Shown here: one piece after another, positions 1 to 11,717 of the stretch
Layout of the letters: each line of letters starts with the position of its first letter
Numbering within the stretch: position 1 is the stretch's first letter
Source: Macrolepiota albuminosa
Lineage: Eukaryota > Basidiomycota > Agaricomycetes > Agaricales > Agaricaceae
Assembly: GCA_027475525.1 (NCBI GenBank)
Contig: JAMWFC010000125.1
Location: 515,723-579,722, forward strand
DNA length: 64,000 nucleotides
Direction: 5' to 3'
Translations under genes and position numbers: made by a program
Notes under the pieces: generated by a model
Database searches by the model: none
The model's input: the letters and a program-made list of their open reading frames with translations, nothing else
Told to the model about the DNA's origin: nothing

Positions 1-43
1 AGCGGTTACCCCTCGACGAAATGTAGCTAACAATGTAACGGCG

Positions 44-780
44 GTGGACAAATGCGACGACGCGCTACCTGGATTCGCGTACATAACAGAGACGGTAGCA
101 CCGGAAATCAAAGAAGAGGCCACGCCACCCAAAGAAGCTACGTCCATTGACCTGGTCAAAACCTACCTTAAGTCGCTAAGATCTAGCGACGATCCTGCCA
201 TCCTCACTGTGGCCCAAGACTCTCATGCGATTCGCTCGATTATGTTGACAGTTGATGGAAAAAGCAAGATAGAGTCTATCGTGGACAGCGGATCACAGAT
301 TATTTGATTCGCTCGATTATGTTGACAGTTGATGGAAAAAGCAAGATAGAATCTATCGTGGACAGCGGATCACAGATTATTTCAATGGCTGCCGACGTCG
401 CTAACGAGCTTGGCATCATTTACGACCCGACCATCATTCTTAATATGCAAAGCGCTAACGGCACTATTGATCGATCCTTGGGAATGGCCTGTAACGTGCC
501 ATGTGCTGTTGGCGATCTTACGTTTTATCTTCAAATCCACATTCTTAGATCATCTGCATACGACTTATTATTAGGGAGGCCCTTCGACGTCTTAGCCCGA
601 TCAGTAGTCAAGACGACGTCTGAAGACGAAACAATGCTAACTATTAGCGACCCTAACTCGGGCGTCAGGAGAACGGTACCAATGTTCCCCCGGGGAAAAT
701 TCCAGAAGCCGGGACCAAGAAAGCGACTTTACGTTAGCCACAACCCTTGCGAGTGTTTTCCGGCACCATCAAGGAGATGA
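44..780 (+). pseudogene. Element A protease region (Gag-Pro C-terminal part)
   Basis: Retropepsin-like aspartic protease domain of element A, which would mature the Gag-Pol polyprotein. The catalytic motif reads IVDSGSQI (DSG triad), followed about 80 residues later by the conserved hydrophobic-G stretch LLLGRPFDVL. The frame is broken by a 77-bp tandem duplication (229-382): the first copy ends in a stop at 305-307 and the second reopens in another frame. Removing one copy gives one continuous frame from position 44 to the TGA at 778-780. That TGA overlaps an ATG at 777-779 that opens the RT frame, so the break between protease and RT may be an ATGA stop-start arrangement rather than damage. 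The true start lies upstream of the window. Confidence 0.7.
229..382 (+). repeat. 77-bp tandem duplication (1 of 10)
   Basis: Two adjacent 77-bp copies (229-305, 306-382) with one mismatch, inside the protease coding region. 77 is not a multiple of three, so the frame breaks; deleting one copy restores it. It has the same period as nine other duplications in this window and is probably an assembly join. Confidence 0.95.
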
Positions 781-3700
781 GTGATGAGGATCATGGAGAT
801 GAAGCGCTTATCTTGGACTATAACCATCGGACTGGGCAAGTAAACTTTATATCACATACCCCTTTAGCCCATGAAATCTTGAATTCTTCCTCGTTGCTTA
901 CTAGCAAAGCGTTATCCTACTTATACCTCACTGCGTCAGATATTACTGAAAACCTTTCAACAGACACTTATTTCGTTTCTACTCCCGACTCTAAAGAATC
1001 TTTGATATCAGGTTTCGCTAGAAACCATGACTCTATTTATAATACGTTTGCTAACAATAGTACCCCTAAGCGCAAAGGGGTTCAAGTCAAGAAGAAATAT
1101 AAACCCGTAGCGCTTAAAACAAAACCGGTAGCAAGCGCCGTACCTGAGGAATTCCGCATCGAAAGAAAAATAATAGGCGACCCTTTGGCTACCCTGCCAA
1201 AACTCGACCCAAATCCACCACCCTTCGAACCAACAGGACGATTTACAGAAGAACGAAAGATGCTATTTCTTAGCGCCCACGATACCGGCTTTCTCTCGAC
1301 GGAGGAAATGGACGTATTAGTCAACATCATGCAAAAACAGAATGAGGCTTTCGCATGGGAGGACTCAGAACGCGGTAAACTTAGAACTGACTTTTTTCCA
1401 CCAGTGGTTATACCAACAATACCGCACGTACCCTGGACTGAGCATAACCGACCCATACCCCCGGGCATCGAAGCCGAAGTCTGCCAAATTATTCGCTCCA
1501 AGATAGCGGCAGGTGTATACGAGCCTTCTAATTTGGCCTACCGCTCGAGATGGTTCTGTGTACTGAAGAAAAACGGGAAGCTACGTATAGTTCACAGCCT
1601 AGAACCGCTAAACAAAGTCACCATTCGTCATTCAGGGGTACCGCCATTTCCTGATCATGTTGCTGAATCTTTCGCGGGACGAATATGTGGCGCTACCCTA
1701 GATTTGTACGTTGGCTATGATGAGCGCTTAATCCATCCTGCCTCTTGCGACTTAACGACGTTTCAAACACCGTTCGGGGCGCTACGACTAGTCACACTTC
1801 CTATGGGATGGACAAACTCGGTACCGATATTTCACGACGATATTACGTTCATCCTACAGCCCGAAATACCCCACCATGTGCTCAGCTTCATAGACGACGT
1901 AGGAGTTAAAGGCCCGAAGGATTGGCGATTGGTAGATGGCAAGCCCGAAGTTCACCCAGAAAATCCTAATATCCGTATGGTGCTATGGGACTTCTTTCAA
2001 CTGGTTAACCGAGTACTTCAGCGCATGAAGTATTGTGGCGGTACGTTTTCAGGGCACAAGCTTGTTCTTTGTGCGCTGCAATTTAAAATTTTGGGGCATG
2101 TTTGCACACCAGAAGGCAGGATTCCAGAGGAGAGCCGATTAGCGCTGCTGGAGAAATGGGGGGTCTGTCATAACCTCTCGGAAGTCCGCGCGTTCTTGGA
2201 CACTGTAGGGGTGCTGCGCATGTTCATACACCATTTTTCACATCGCGCAAACGCCCTCAATCGCCTCACCCGTTCAGGGGTCCCCTTCAAATTCGGACCC
2301 GATCAAATCAATGCCCAGAAGGACTTAGTAAAGACGCTACAGGAAGCGAAACCATTAGTGCCCATTGACTATACTACCGCCGATTCCGTTATACTTGCCG
2401 TTGACACTTCTTATATCGCCGTTGGCTTCTTTTTATGCCAGTGTGATGGCGCAAACCGGAAAATCAGGCGCTACAATCGCTTCGGATTGATTACCCTTAA
2501 CAACCGAGAATCGCGCTACAGTCAGCCCAAGCTAGAGTTATATGGCTTGTTTCGATCGTTTCAGGCGCTGCACATGTACCTCATTGGGGTACAAAATCTC
2601 ATTGTCGAGGTCGACGCACGATACATCAAAGGAATGCTTCAGAACCCTGATATTCAACCGTCGGCCAGTATGAACCGCTGGGTAGTAGCGATATTAATGT
2701 TTCACTTCGAGTTAGTACACGTCAGAAGTGCATTCCACGGGCTGGACAGATTATCTAGGCGACCCCGACAACTGGAAGATGAAGCGCTAGACGATAGCGA
2801 CAATGATGTATTTGACGACTGGATTGATCGATTGCATGGTTTTATGCATATCATTCAGTTGCCTATTCCAGTGCTTTGCAAAGACCAACCAGTTTTAACT
2901 TGGCTTCACCCTATTGTTCCGCACCAGCCCCGGCCATATCAAGCATCATCGACTTTTTACACGGCCAGTATCTATAACATCGCTAAGCCGTCTAACAATC
3001 TAAAGATAGTCGAGGAACCAAGACCCTTGCAAGAAGACAGTCAGAACCTGCCATATTTGGCGGTACCTCGAAGTGCCAAAGCTAAGTCAGAAGATCAGCG
3101 AGTGGACCAGGTTAGGAAGTGGCTACAGGATTTGCGACAACCATCAGACCTTACAGATACGGAATACGCCACCTTCATTTGATATGCAACGACTTTCTTT
3201 ATAGTGGAAGACCGACTTTGGCGACGAAATAGAGATGGTGCCCATAAACTAGTAATTAAACCGGATAATCGAGTTAGGATTCTACGTGCTATGCATGATG
3301 ACTTGAGACACCGAGGACTCTATGCGACAAGGGCAAACCTTTTGGAGCGCTTTTGGTGGCCGCAAGTTAGCGCCGATATTGCGTGGTATATTCGCACTTG
3401 TCATCTCTGTCAAATCCAGCAGACACGTCAGGTTCTTATTCCCCCAACAGTAGCGACTCCAGCGCCGCTATTTGGAAAAATATATATCAACACCATGCAC
3501 ATGCCCAAGTCAGGGCGCTACAAGTATATCATTCAAGGAAGGTGTTCCTTGGTACATTGGCCGGAGTTTTCTATGCTCCAGCGAGAAAATACAGATGCTA
3601 TAGCTAAGTGGCTCTTTGAGGACGTTATCTGCCGCTGGGGAGGCCTTCACGAGATCGTCACAGACAACGGAGCGCCAATAGTCAAGGCGCTCACTTATCT

Positions 3701-4004
3701 TGCCAAGAGATACAACATACAACATATCCGAGTCTCAGGATACAATAAATGCGCCAATGGAATCGTAGAAAGGCCTCATTTTGATGTTTGACAAGCGCTA
3801 TTCAAGGCGGTCGATGGTGACAAAAGTCGCTGGAGCAAGGCGACTTATTTGGTCTTCTGGTCGGAGCAGGTTACCGTACAAAGCTTGTGGACAATGACGA
3901 AGTCGCACAAGAAGAAGAAAACAATCAGTAATAGGACACGAAGGGGAAGGGCGCTAGACCTTAGCGCCTTGCACCTCACTTATGAAAAGAACAACAACGC
4001 ATAG
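777..4004 (+). pseudogene. pol: Element A pol: reverse transcriptase, RNase H, integrase (interrupted)
   Basis: Reverse transcriptase occupies about 1480-2250, with the active site written FIDDVGVKG (F-x-DD variant of YxDD). RNase H follows (about 2390-2700), with AVDTSYIAVGF and the acidic PKLELYGLF. Integrase (3204 onward) has the zinc-binding pattern HDDLRH...CHLC, then TDNG and IVERPH of the DDE core. The first core aspartate appears replaced: the segment reads INTMHMP where related elements usually have IDTMHMP. An in-frame TGA at 3180-3182 separates RNase H from integrase and another at 3789-3791 interrupts integrase just after the catalytic Glu. The frame then runs to 4004 but loses recognisable C-terminal integrase sequence. 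This copy cannot be autonomous. No chromodomain is seen. Confidence 0.85.
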
Positions 4005-4058
4005 GATTTCATACTATACAGGACTATGGAACTGGCAATAATTGACCTATTGGCTACT

Positions 4059-5630
4059 TTACGTTCTACAGCGAGGACCCCTAACAAATCCCTCAGAGCG
4101 CCTAGGATGCTGTCTGTGGCGGAGTTGCGCAGGAGAAGGAGGCAGTGCAGGGGGGAGAATAGGCGACGGAGTAGAGGAAAAGGTCCCCGGAGGAAAGGTG
4201 GAGAAGCCGGGAGGAGATTCATTTATGGGAGCAGGCGGCGCTCCAGCGCAAATGGTGGAGGAGCCGGGGGGAGACTCATTTATGGGAGCAGGCGGTGCTC
4301 CAGCTCCGAAGCGAAAGGTGGAGGAGCCAGGTGGAGACTCATTTATGGGGGCAGGAGGCGCTCCAGCTCCGAAGCGAGGAGGTAGAGGAGTAAAAGGAAT
4401 AATGACGCGCTCAAGCGTGGCGGCACGAACGTTGTCGTCAATCAGATCCGGCAAGGGCAACCACTTCAAAGTCTGAAGCAAGGGGTCAGCGACCCTGAAG
4501 GTATGAAAGGAAAAGGGGAGGGACTAACAATATTATCTGTTTCAAGGAGTAGGAACTCCAAGCACTTTTGGCTAACCAAAATAGGAGGCTGGAGGGACGT
4601 GTAAGAAGGTACTTAATCACGCCGCCTGTAGAAACTTACCGTGTTGGGGTGACGTTCGGACTCTACGAGCCACTCCTGGGTCATAGCCAGAAGTAACCTG
4701 TAACAACAAATCAGGGTGAGGATGTTCCTGTTCTGGTGTCGAATACCGCCTGGGGGCAGTTGAGCAAAGAACATCTCGAGGCGATCTAAAACCTCAGGAC
4801 GAGGGACGGAGGTGATGTCTTTGAGAAGGAAAAAGGGAGTAGGCATTTTGAAGAACTTAACAACGCTAGGCCCGGAAATCTCAGATATATACCTAGCGAC
4901 ATTATGCAGGGTCGAAGGACTTAGGAAACAGAACTTATGCGGCACCATCACGAGGACGCGACAACAACGATGTATTTCATATATCTACGGCAGGAGAAGC
5001 AAAAAGCTGGGAATATGTTAGGCCGGTGGTGCTGCGAAGAAGATGGGATCGCCTCACTCAAACAACATGGGGGGGGAGGAAAAACAACACATGACAAGTC
5101 AAGAAGGGCCGAACCAAGAAATACGCTTGCTAACAACCGTCGGCCCCTCAAGGGGACCACAAAAAAGACGAGCGCTGGTATACTTGCGAGGGGACTAGGA
5201 GAAAAGGGCTGTTAGACACGGAAGAAGGAGAGGTGATGGCTCAGTCACTAACCAGGTAATAGCTTTCCTCCATCAAAAGTTAAAGACGATCCGCCGTGTC
5301 TTCGGTGGCAATTTCCTGGATTTGGGCAACTGTCAGAAGGGCACTGTAGTGTGCCAAGAATAGCAAGACACGCACATGGAAAGCTTGACTCCAAGTGGCC
5401 TCCGTACCAAAATGCGTTAACGGGAATGCGTCTCCCCAAATTTCACAAGCAGCCCGCAGAAGCCGACAGCAACGACCCAACTCAACTACTTCGTCGGCCA
5501 ACTTAGGAATACCCTTGGGAGGGTAATGATGAAAGAACGAGGTGGCCCGGTTCAGAAAGGTGGGAGGGTCCATGGTAACATAGGCACGATCACAGCTCCG
5601 AGTCCACACGCAACCAGACGGGGTGGCCAT
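4059..5630 (-). CDS. Element A antisense gene 2 (hypothetical, at least three exons, incompletely resolved)
   Basis: Antisense to pol. I do not recognise the protein. The first exon starts at ATG 5630, with TATAAATT at 5673-5666 about 40 bp upstream, and stays open to 5280; its donor is unresolved. A middle exon (about 4948-4640) ends at a clear GTAAGT donor after ACG, in phase 0. The last exon begins at 4472 after a CTTCAG acceptor, is in phase, and ends at the stop 4061-4059. The last exon holds three copies of a Gly/Ala/Pro-rich unit around INESPPG. The first two exons contain similar modules (pattern FFxxxPPxGI then CCRLL or CCYRLL then W), suggesting an internal duplication, possibly related to exon 1 of antisense gene 1. 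Exon borders between 5280 and 4951 are unproven. Confidence 0.5.
4196..4385 (-). repeat. Three coding tandem repeats in antisense gene 2
   Basis: Three imperfect units of about 54-66 bp, each encoding on the minus strand a peptide like GAGAPPAPINESPPG. They lie within the last exon of antisense gene 2, and unit lengths vary by whole codons so the frame is kept. Confidence 0.75.
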
Positions 5631-5665
5631 CGTGAAGACTGATGGAATCGAGTTGATGCATAAGT

Positions 5666-5673
5666 AATTTATA
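5666..5673 (-). promoter_or_regulatory. TATA box for antisense gene 2
   Basis: TATAAATT on the minus strand, 36-43 bp upstream of the ATG at 5630. Position and sequence suit a pol II core promoter; no transcript evidence is available. Confidence 0.5.
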
Positions 5674-6127
5674 GGACACGGGAAGTGTTTCGATTAGCGA
5701 CAGCGTGGGAGGACTTTTCTCAAGGAGCCAGGACCCTAACAGGAGCGCTAGCCAATCAGAAGCATTTAACTTATTCTGGGACCCTCCAAAAAGGGAATCA
5801 ACATTCGATGTTCAGCGCTTACTCACAACCGCACTAAACGGGCATAAGCGATCACTGGTTTTCTATTTCTTTATATGCTCTACTTCTTACATGGATCCGC
5901 TTAATTATTTCCAGACAGTCCCTATTTTCTAAGGCTGGCACAGTAATGGCTATTGGACCGCGTCGGCAAAGGGGTTTTTGCGCTGTGATAATCTACTGAG
6001 TGTTTCCCCTTTTACTTATTTTTCTTTTGATTACTTACAAACTGACGATTTGAAGCAAAGGGGGGCGTTTATTTTTAGTATCAAACAACAAAGTCCATAA
6101 AAAGTTTAAAGCGCTATGGGTCGGCAA
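5674..6127. other. Intergenic spacer between the two antisense genes
   Basis: No coding signal that I trust on either strand. It holds the upstream region of antisense gene 2 and the 3' flank of antisense gene 1. T-rich sequence around 6000-6050 could include its transcription end on the minus strand. Confidence 0.4.
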
Positions 6128-8645
6128 CTACGGATCATACTCGGGAAGGGCGGGATCACCCAAAGGAAGCAAGTCCCTGTCCTGGATCGCATTACTCGCT
6201 TGCCACTCAAGCGCAGCCGTAATATTGTCATGGAGCTCGAGCAGGAGGCGCTCGCGGCGAGCTAAGGTGGAAACACGAGGACGCAGGTTGGCAAGTTCGC
6301 GACCAGCGGCTTCAGTTGCATCCTCAATATGGCGGAGTTGCTGGCGAAGGTCGGCAGAGGGACGGAGGGGAGTAACGGGATAGGAGAACTCGTCCCCGAG
6401 CCAAGGGAAGGCGTTGCCAGAAACTCGCATGGTGGGAGGGGGCGTCCAAAAGGGATCGAACTTGCTGGGAGATTAGAAAAGGGGAGAAAAGGGCACGAAC
6501 AAAGACGGACGTACCCGGACAGTTACAGGCGCACGGGGTGTCCACTCATGGCACTTGTCGCCAGGGGACATAGCTCTAGCGGAAGACAGATGGATGCCGT
6601 AGGGAGGCAAGTACCTCCAGTGGCGATGACGCTCACCTTCCGGCACCAGGGTTCCTTCGGACTCCGGCACCGTAGAAGTCTCACGACTACTAGGAAAAGA
6701 GGAAAAGCTGTGGGGAGGAGTAAGGGATGGAGTAATCGGAAGAGCAACAGGAGTGTCGCTAGCCGCAACTGGTTCGGGGGCAGGGGTAGCGCCAGCGACA
6801 GACATAACGACGTCTTCGGCAGCAGGGATAGCCACTACAGCGGGAACAGGAGTGGGGGACCTATCAGTCAAGAAGTTAGCACGCGAAGAAAAAGGACTGA
6901 GGAAAAACTCGTACTGGTTACCACTGGGGCCACTCTGACAAGGGTTAGCGGCGATAGGGGGAGTAAGGCAAAGCAGGAGAGCGCGTACCGCCAACAGCGC
7001 ATCGGCATCAACAACAGGCTCAGCTTCATCATCATCCTCTCCCTCGGCATCCCTCTCAGTGCCCTCCCCCTCATCCATAGAAGACTCAGTCGAAGACAAA
7101 ACCACAGGCGTAGCAGGCGCTAGCTCGCGGCGCTTACCAGGGCTCTTGCTAGGAGACGCAGCAACAGGCTTATGTTTCAAAGGAATGGGACGATGAGGAG
7201 AGCGAGCGAAAGGTGCCACCACAGTGGTACCATCCTGGGTAGTCGGCAGCACCAGGCTGGCTGCGCTGATCAATGTGGGCTGGTGAGTAGCCGCTAGATC
7301 ACGTTGCTGCAACACGAAGTTCTGGGCGTTACAAACCAACACTGCACGTTCATAGTTCCTTTGCATGATGGCGTCCCTACCACGTTCACGAGTACAAATC
7401 CTGTTGAAGGCACAGCCTCGTTTCAATGCATCGCACCGATAGCAAGGCAGAGAGGCGGTAGGGAACCAGCAGCCCTCAGGATTGTTCTCAGACCAACACT
7501 TGTTACACTAAGAAAGAAGTCAGCAACGGCATCAACCTATCAATGGACAAACCAGTACTTACCGTGCCAATTTTTGCCCTAAACGCACAGCGCTCCAAGG
7601 GCGCAACGGTAACCTTCTTCTTGCTGCCCAGTACTTGGACACCAGCCGGGATGCCGGTATCAATGACAGTAGTATCACAGCAAAGACGCAAAAGGTCGTG
7701 AAGCTCCACGTCGGTGAACGTGGTCTGGTTAGGCGCCTATCGACATTAAAATTTAGGCGCTAAAGTCTAGCAACAACGAGCAAAGCACTTACAACATACA
7801 AAGGGGGAACACAAGCAGGGAGATTGATCTGGAAGGGGAGAAGTCAGAAAAATGGAGTAAGGAAGATAGGGAAGGAACGCACGGTACGTTTGGGAGAACT
7901 AGCACGAGCAGGGGGCGCTTGTTCAATAATAATGGTGAAATTATGCGGAGGACCGTGGGAAGTTGGGCGCGTCGGGCCGGGTTGTGGCTCACTACGGGAA
8001 ACGGCAATATGTTTGATGGCCGAATGGGGAGGGGCAGTACAGACGGGAGAAGCAGCGCTTGGGGCAGGGCAAATGGAAGAAGCAGCGCCACAAAAAGGGC
8101 TGCCAAGAATGGAAGGAGGCGGAACAGAAGTCGAAGAAGGAGGGGCGGTAGGGACAGAAGGGACAGTAGAGGCCGAGGGGGCAGTAGGAAGACTGGTGAC
8201 GGTGGGAGACATGGCAACCGACTGCTCAAAGGATTAACAGTGTAAAAAGGGGAGAAGAAAAGGAAGGACTTACCTCGCTGACCTCGGTACTAGCCAACAA
8301 TGCTTTGATCTTGTCGGATAAGGAGGGAGCCTAGTATGGGCGCTGAACCTTAGCGCCACAAAGCCAAAATCAAACTTAGAAACTTACGAAAAGGTCTGCG
8401 AAAGGGCGCAACCAATTGGCACCTTCGAACTCACGGTACCAGGCCACACACCACTCGCGAACCTCGTCACCCCGCTCCCAGGAACTGTTGGAGCCGTGGA
8501 CCACGAGCCAGCGTCGATAAAGTTGCATAATGCCAGGGACGGTTTGTGGCGCATCAGCAGGACCGACAGACTTAGCGCGATCAAATAAATAGGAGGCCTT
8601 AGCCAGGAAATTGCGGAGAGCAGAGGCATCGAAAGGAGTGGACAT
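6128..8645 (-). CDS. Element A antisense gene 1: seven-exon protein with cysteine cluster
   Basis: Exons (minus strand): 8645-8388, 8330-8274, 8221-7883, 7828-7793, 7736-7563, 7507-6515, 6460-6128; total 2190 nt, 729 residues. All introns are phase 0, with donors GTAAGT (four), GTGCGT and GTACGT. TATAAAAA at 8702-8695 lies ~50 bp before the ATG. Exon 1 is a structured N-terminal domain (RRWLVVHG...WERGDE), exon 3 is Pro/Ser/Thr-rich, and exon 6 begins exactly at a cysteine cluster CX2CX8CX7CX2CX6C, followed by a low-complexity acidic/Pro-rich region. Exon 7 ends in a probable coiled coil. The cluster resembles zinc-binding modules; function is unknown. A related gene sits in the same antisense position in element C (17891-19614). 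Every exon is open although pol beside it is broken. The frame and splice sites make a real gene likely. Confidence 0.75.
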
Positions 8646-8694
8646 GCTGGAAAGATGGGAAGGAAAACACAGGAAGGTGAAGTGCTGAAAACGA

Positions 8695-8702
8695 TTTTTA
8701 TA
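8695..8702 (-). promoter_or_regulatory. TATA box for antisense gene 1
   Basis: TATAAAAA on the minus strand, about 50 bp upstream of ATG 8645 and about 80 bp inside the polypurine tract of element A. An internal antisense promoter of the retroelement is inferred. Confidence 0.6.
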
Positions 8703-8780
8703 AGGCGCCGGCGGCATTATACGGACCGTAGCGCAGTCAAATTAACGATGGCGTTTGACTGAGGACAGTCAATTTTTCAG

Positions 8781-8791
8781 TTGGGGGGAGA
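8781..8791 (+). other. Polypurine tract of element A
   Basis: TTGGGGGGAGA directly precedes the LTR start TGATAGG. In gypsy elements this primes plus-strand DNA synthesis. It fixes the orientation of element A as plus. Confidence 0.8.
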
Positions 8792-9489
8792 TGATAGGCT
8801 TCTACTCGGACTGAGCGCATCAAGGGACATTATAGGCCGACCAACACTTGACACACTAGAGACTCCAGCGACCAGCGTTGGGTACAGAGCAGCCCTAGCG
8901 TGGGCGCTCTATGGCAAGACTTATCCATTCATCTCAATCACCAGTATCAGCCCCTCAGCGCCCTCCACTCAGTTACTTTGAAGACCAAGAAGACTCAGAA
9001 CTCATAGCGCTAGCACAATGGCGGAAGGTGACTCTGACCAAACCCCGATCAGTACTGAAAGGAGTTAGCAATTGGCGCTGTCAATCACCGAGGCACCTCA
9101 ATCAGAAGTCTAAAGGAATCAATGATGACAAGACAGGATACACGCAGAACCGACATTTAAATCTATCAAAAGATGGTATAATGTTTAGCGCCGGAATTAG
9201 TGCTCACGGCGTCTGTCGAGGATTCCCCGACCATACCCCAGGATGGCATGGCCAATTAACTTACATCAAAAAGTGAGCAAACTCGTACCACTTCTAGGTA
9301 TTTTTAGAGTCGCCATTGGTCGCCGTCACCCATGTGCTGCAGGTTGCCGTTGACAGGTGGCCATTAGCTACAGTCACGAAGAGAGGCACTAATTGGTAGC
9401 GCCGTCAATGGACTCATTTTGGAAATACCGTAGCGCATAGTATAAAAACTAGCTACTTGCCATGTATATAACAACGAATCGTAACCTCT
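8792..9489 (+). repeat. 3' LTR of element A (698 bp)
   Basis: Begins TGATAGGC and ends CGTAACCTCT. The second copy (61766-62463, inverted) ends in TCA on the equivalent strand, so the terminal A has probably mutated to T here. Both copies are 698 bp. TATAAAAACTAG lies near 9440 and the LTR contains several AGCGC words. The matching 5' LTR is outside the window. Confidence 0.85.
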
Positions 9490-9773
9490 TGAGCACCCAG
9501 TTACAAGTTTGGCGCTAGCTTCGTCGTTTACGGTGCCACCTACGGGCACGCTACGCTGCACTATTTGTCTTATTCTCCATAACTTCTCCTAAACTACGAC
9601 GCTTACCACTTGTTAGGTAGCACCTGAGGCGCTATCATCTAGCGCATCGTCCTATCACCTCTGCTTGAGCACACCGGGACCCTGCCAGGACTCCTCATAA
9701 ACCTGTACGCCAGGTGCTGGAGACGGCGTTGTACTGTGTATATGTCCAGCGCACCCAACCACAGTTGGCGTCA

Positions 9774-11560
9774 TCACTGGTCCAGCTCTAACGGAGTGCG
9801 GGGAAGGCTGCGCGGGGCGTGCTTATACACAATTGTACCCAGAATGTGGGCGCAATGGCCAGAGGAATACTCATATGACACCACTCTATTTGCGTCAGCT
9901 CCTATCAGCACCATATTCATGGCATACGAATAATAGGTGCAATGGCTGAGCGCTCCTCTAAAGCATGAATTTAATTGCTCGATATCGAGCGGCCCCCACA
10001 CCTTCACCCCCAAGCCATTGGGGATCCTCCCCGAGAATTCATCCTCGGCCCTATACTTCTGGGCCTGTAGCTCCTTGGCGCGAATCGCCTTCTTCCTTGC
10101 AATGTGCTTATTGCGCAATACTCGTTGGAACCGGTCCGCGGCTGATTCCCCCTCCTCCCCATCCTCCTCCTGCTCTGAGCTCGACTCTCCATAGTCGCTC
10201 TTGTCAGACAAGGATGGTACTGGTGCTTTGCCTTTTTCTCCTCCTCCTGCTCTGAGCTCGACTCTCCATAGTCGCTCTTGTCAGACAAGGATGGTACTGG
10301 TGCTTTGCCTTTTTCAGGCACGGTCTTCCCTCTCGCGGTTGCCACCAGACCATCATACTGCTCTGGCATGCGGGGGTCTGGGGTCAATACAACCACGGGG
10401 TACTGCTCCGGTGGGGCCGGTACAAACACCGGCAACATAAATAATATCTGGACTTCTCCTGCTCGTGTGGAAATGCCAGCAGGGAAGAGTATAACCTCCA
10501 ATTTGGAGGCATCGAGAGGCAGCTTGCGGCCGCGGCACTGACAAGACGGCCCCAACTTGGTCGGGGCAGACGATTCTAGTTGTGGCTTAGCCACCGGAGA
10601 GGCAGGCGCATTTTGTGCCAGAGTTCTCCCTCCAGGCTCAGTGCGAGGAGTGACAGTAACGGGCGCTCTTGGTGCCACAGCAACGGTTTTGGGCCCCCTA
10701 GATGGGGCCCGGGATGATGCGGTTTCCTGCTGGCCCAGGGACAGACCTGCCAAGGGTTCACTAACTGCAGTCAGCGACTCTGAGGAGGCCTGAGGGCCCG
10801 ACTCGGGTAACCGTGATGACGAAGCCACGGGCTGAGTAGGCTGCTCATGGCATGTGAATTGCACGTCCGACAGCATCCTTGCCCGTGGAGAGTTGACCGG
10901 TCGACTGGGCTGATATTTAGCGCTCTTGACCTCGGCGGTCGGTTCCTCACCCGTGGCAATTTTGCGCTTAGACGCGTGTTCAATCTGTTCCAGCGCTGCG
11001 ACACGCTGCCTCTTCATCAGCTCAATCTGGTCGAGCAATCCCTCCATCACCATCACGGCCAAACTGTCCTGCAGGAAGGACGCAGTTGCAGGGACTGGCT
11101 GTCCTGCTGCTTCCAGTCTGCCCAACAGCACGTCTGACACTGCTAAACTCTGCACTTGTGGCGCAGGCTCCCCATATGACTCTTCCACGGGCCGATGCGC
11201 CCATGGTACTGACGGCGGCCCCGTCACCACACCCGCATACGTCGGATGCGACGCAGCTGGATGTGCCGACGGTTCCTGGTAGTAGCGCTCGCGGCGCATG
11301 CTGTCCTCCAGGTGCCCATAGCGCCCTTCGTCATCGACCTCCATCTCTTGCGAGTGGAGGGGTGTCTGGTATGGAAGCGGCTCATCACGGCCTGGATAGG
11401 CCACGCCCGCTGACTGAAACTGGCTTACCACCGGATATGGCGGCTGCCTCTGGTACTGATCAGGATAATCACATTTTTGTATATTCGGGGGTCTCCCCCC
11501 TCCACTAGAGCCTTGCCGGCTCTGATCACTCTTTTGCGGCCCCAAATAGGCCATTTTCAC
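9774..11560 (-). CDS. Element B post-pol ORF, unknown conserved protein
   Basis: Sense ORF after pol, in the position where some elements have env; no signal peptide or membrane segment is seen. Removing one copy of the 77-bp duplication (10172-10325) makes a single ORF of exactly 570 codons. Its N-terminal half is Gln/Pro/Tyr-rich and probably disordered. A central module (VPATASFLQD...MKRQRVAALEQI) and a C-terminal module (GRIPNGLGVKVW...NSCFRGAL) both have clear counterparts in element F's post-pol ORF (VPAESSFLRD...MRAQRKTDFLAL; GLIPDALGVVIY...NSFFGAGL). F's version continues about 440 residues further, so B's stop at 9774 is probably a truncation. Function unknown; its conservation between two diverged elements argues that it matters to the element. 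Confidence 0.65.
10172..10325 (+). repeat. 77-bp tandem duplication (2 of 10)
   Basis: Copies at 10172-10248 and 10249-10325, extendable a few bases either way. It splits the post-pol ORF of element B; deleting one copy restores the frame. Confidence 0.95.
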
Positions 11561-11717
11561 TAGACACGTAGACTACGTGTATTGGGACTGAGAAAAGAAA
11601 GAAAAAAAAACAATCTCCCAACTCCGCTAGTGGTGTAAACAACCACAAATACATGCCACCCAGCCTCTCACCGGCGATCAAAGTGGACTTCGTCCACATT
11701 CCACCACCACACACGCG
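11561..11717 (-). other. Spacer between pol and post-pol ORF of element B
   Basis: Short non-coding gap on the minus strand between the pol stop (11718) and the post-pol ORF start (11560). No feature recognised. Confidence 0.5.

Larger units (their letters stand above)
1..9489 (+). mobile_element. Element A: 3' part of a Ty3/gypsy LTR retrotransposon with antisense cargo genes
   Basis: The 5' LTR and gag lie outside the window. In order on the plus strand are protease, RT-RNase H and integrase (1-4004), two genes on the minus strand (5630-4059 and 8645-6128), a polypurine tract (8781-8791) and the 3' LTR (8792-9489). The polypurine tract directly before a TG-starting LTR fixes the element as plus strand, so the two genes really are antisense to pol. 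Pol is decayed while the larger antisense gene is open through seven exons. A second copy of the LTR lies in element F (61766-62463, minus) and has the same length, 698 bp, which confirms the LTR borders. The short word AGCGC/GCGCT is strikingly common throughout, in coding and non-coding parts and in the LTR. Confidence 0.85.

Noticed and set aside
6128..8645. Antisense ORFs as mirror images of pol coding
   Set aside because: They do not overlap pol and have their own splice sites, TATA box and cysteine motifs.
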